Source: an uncultured bacterium
GTDB lineage: Bacteria > Patescibacteriota > Saccharimonadia > Saccharimonadales > Saccharimonadaceae
Assembly (NCBI GenBank): GCA_937863415.1
Contig: CALMFC010000014.1
Location: 1 to 64,000 of the forward strand
Reading direction: 5' to 3'
Length of the DNA: 64,000 nucleotides
The position numbers were made by a program, and so were the translations under genes. Positions within the stretch are counted from its first letter, which is position 1, and every line of letters starts with the position of its first letter. Of the stretch, positions 63,896-64,000 are shown one piece after another. The notes under the pieces are model-generated. The model saw nothing but the letters and a program-made list of their open reading frames with translations, searched no databases and was not told the origin of the DNA.

Positions 63896-64000
63896 CGTGC
63901 CACCTTGCTTGGTACAAGTTGCTTTCTAAAAGAAAGCATAAGGGCGACGGCTACAAACGACAATATGGCACTAAAGTAGAATGGCATACTCGGATTTATC
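63892..64000 (-). CDS. C-terminal end of a membrane transporter, 5' part outside window
   Basis: Thirty-five codons read MPFYFSAILSFVAVALMLSF followed by RKQLVPSKVAR and stop TGA at 63894-63892, overlapping the crcB start. One last membrane helix and a basic tail resemble the end of a major facilitator transporter, but the family cannot be decided from this fragment. Confidence 0.5.
   Translation of the reverse strand, partial: INPSMPFYFSAILSFVAVALMLSFRKQLVPSKVAR

Overview
The window looks like a chromosomal segment of a Patescibacteria (CPR) bacterium, most probably Saccharibacteria (TM7). This is inferred from the gene set and architecture, not from a 16S gene. The signs are short CPR-style versions of repair and translation proteins (AlaS 660 aa, UvrC 519 aa), type IV pilin-like proteins fused to adhesive domains, a GH37 trehalase, an intein in a UvrD/PcrA helicase, and a glycolytic pyk-pgk-tpiA block. 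TGA is used as a stop (for example at 20019), so this is not a UGA-recoding SR1/Gracilibacteria genome.

Layout. Positions 1-2440 are a G+C-richer accessory segment with two divergent transcription units driven by consensus TTGACA/TATAAT-type promoters. It abuts a tRNA-Glu locus carrying a broken tRNA copy upstream and a copy of the tRNA 3' end downstream. Positions 2975-28709 hold core genes: glycolysis (pyk, pgk, tpiA), a tail-anchored protein, an intein-containing UvrD, an RpfB-like wall lytic protein, rsmA, a pilin/beta-propeller fusion, metG, tatD, a cysteine desulfurase with mnmA (tRNA thiolation), alaS, an FtsA/PilM-like ATPase with a membrane partner, ruvX and mltG. Positions 28710-33468 are rich in structured DNA/RNA: two families of imperfect palindromic repeats, a LysM-CHAP hydrolase gene that seems to start at ATT or ATA, a structured obgE leader, and three consecutive non-coding, strongly folded transcription units, each with its own promoter and terminator.

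Positions 33469-57557 hold exoI (sbcB), uvrA, dedA, rplY, an ABC exporter, trhO, uvrC, two pilin/FN3 proteins, pepP, secG, a peptide-binding protein, typA, trehalase, rarA, ddl, a band-7 protein and tRNAs Val and Leu. From the tRNA-Phe locus onward (57620-63005) there is a mobile-looking copper island: csoR, two secreted or metal-handling proteins, a secreted beta-propeller and a CopB-type ATPase. It is bounded by a 167-bp direct repeat and the C-terminal remnant of a large serine recombinase. The window ends with a pair of FluC/CrcB fluoride-channel genes and the end of a probable transporter.

Two general features stand out. First, many first-of-operon genes have a -10 hexamer only 6-9 nt from the start codon and no Shine-Dalgarno sequence, which predicts leaderless mRNAs, whereas operon-internal genes use AGGAG-type sites. 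Second, the genome carries several families of structured elements (three-way-junction repeats with locus-specific stems, and tandem structured RNAs) that I cannot match to a known RNA class. These are the best candidates for something undescribed.
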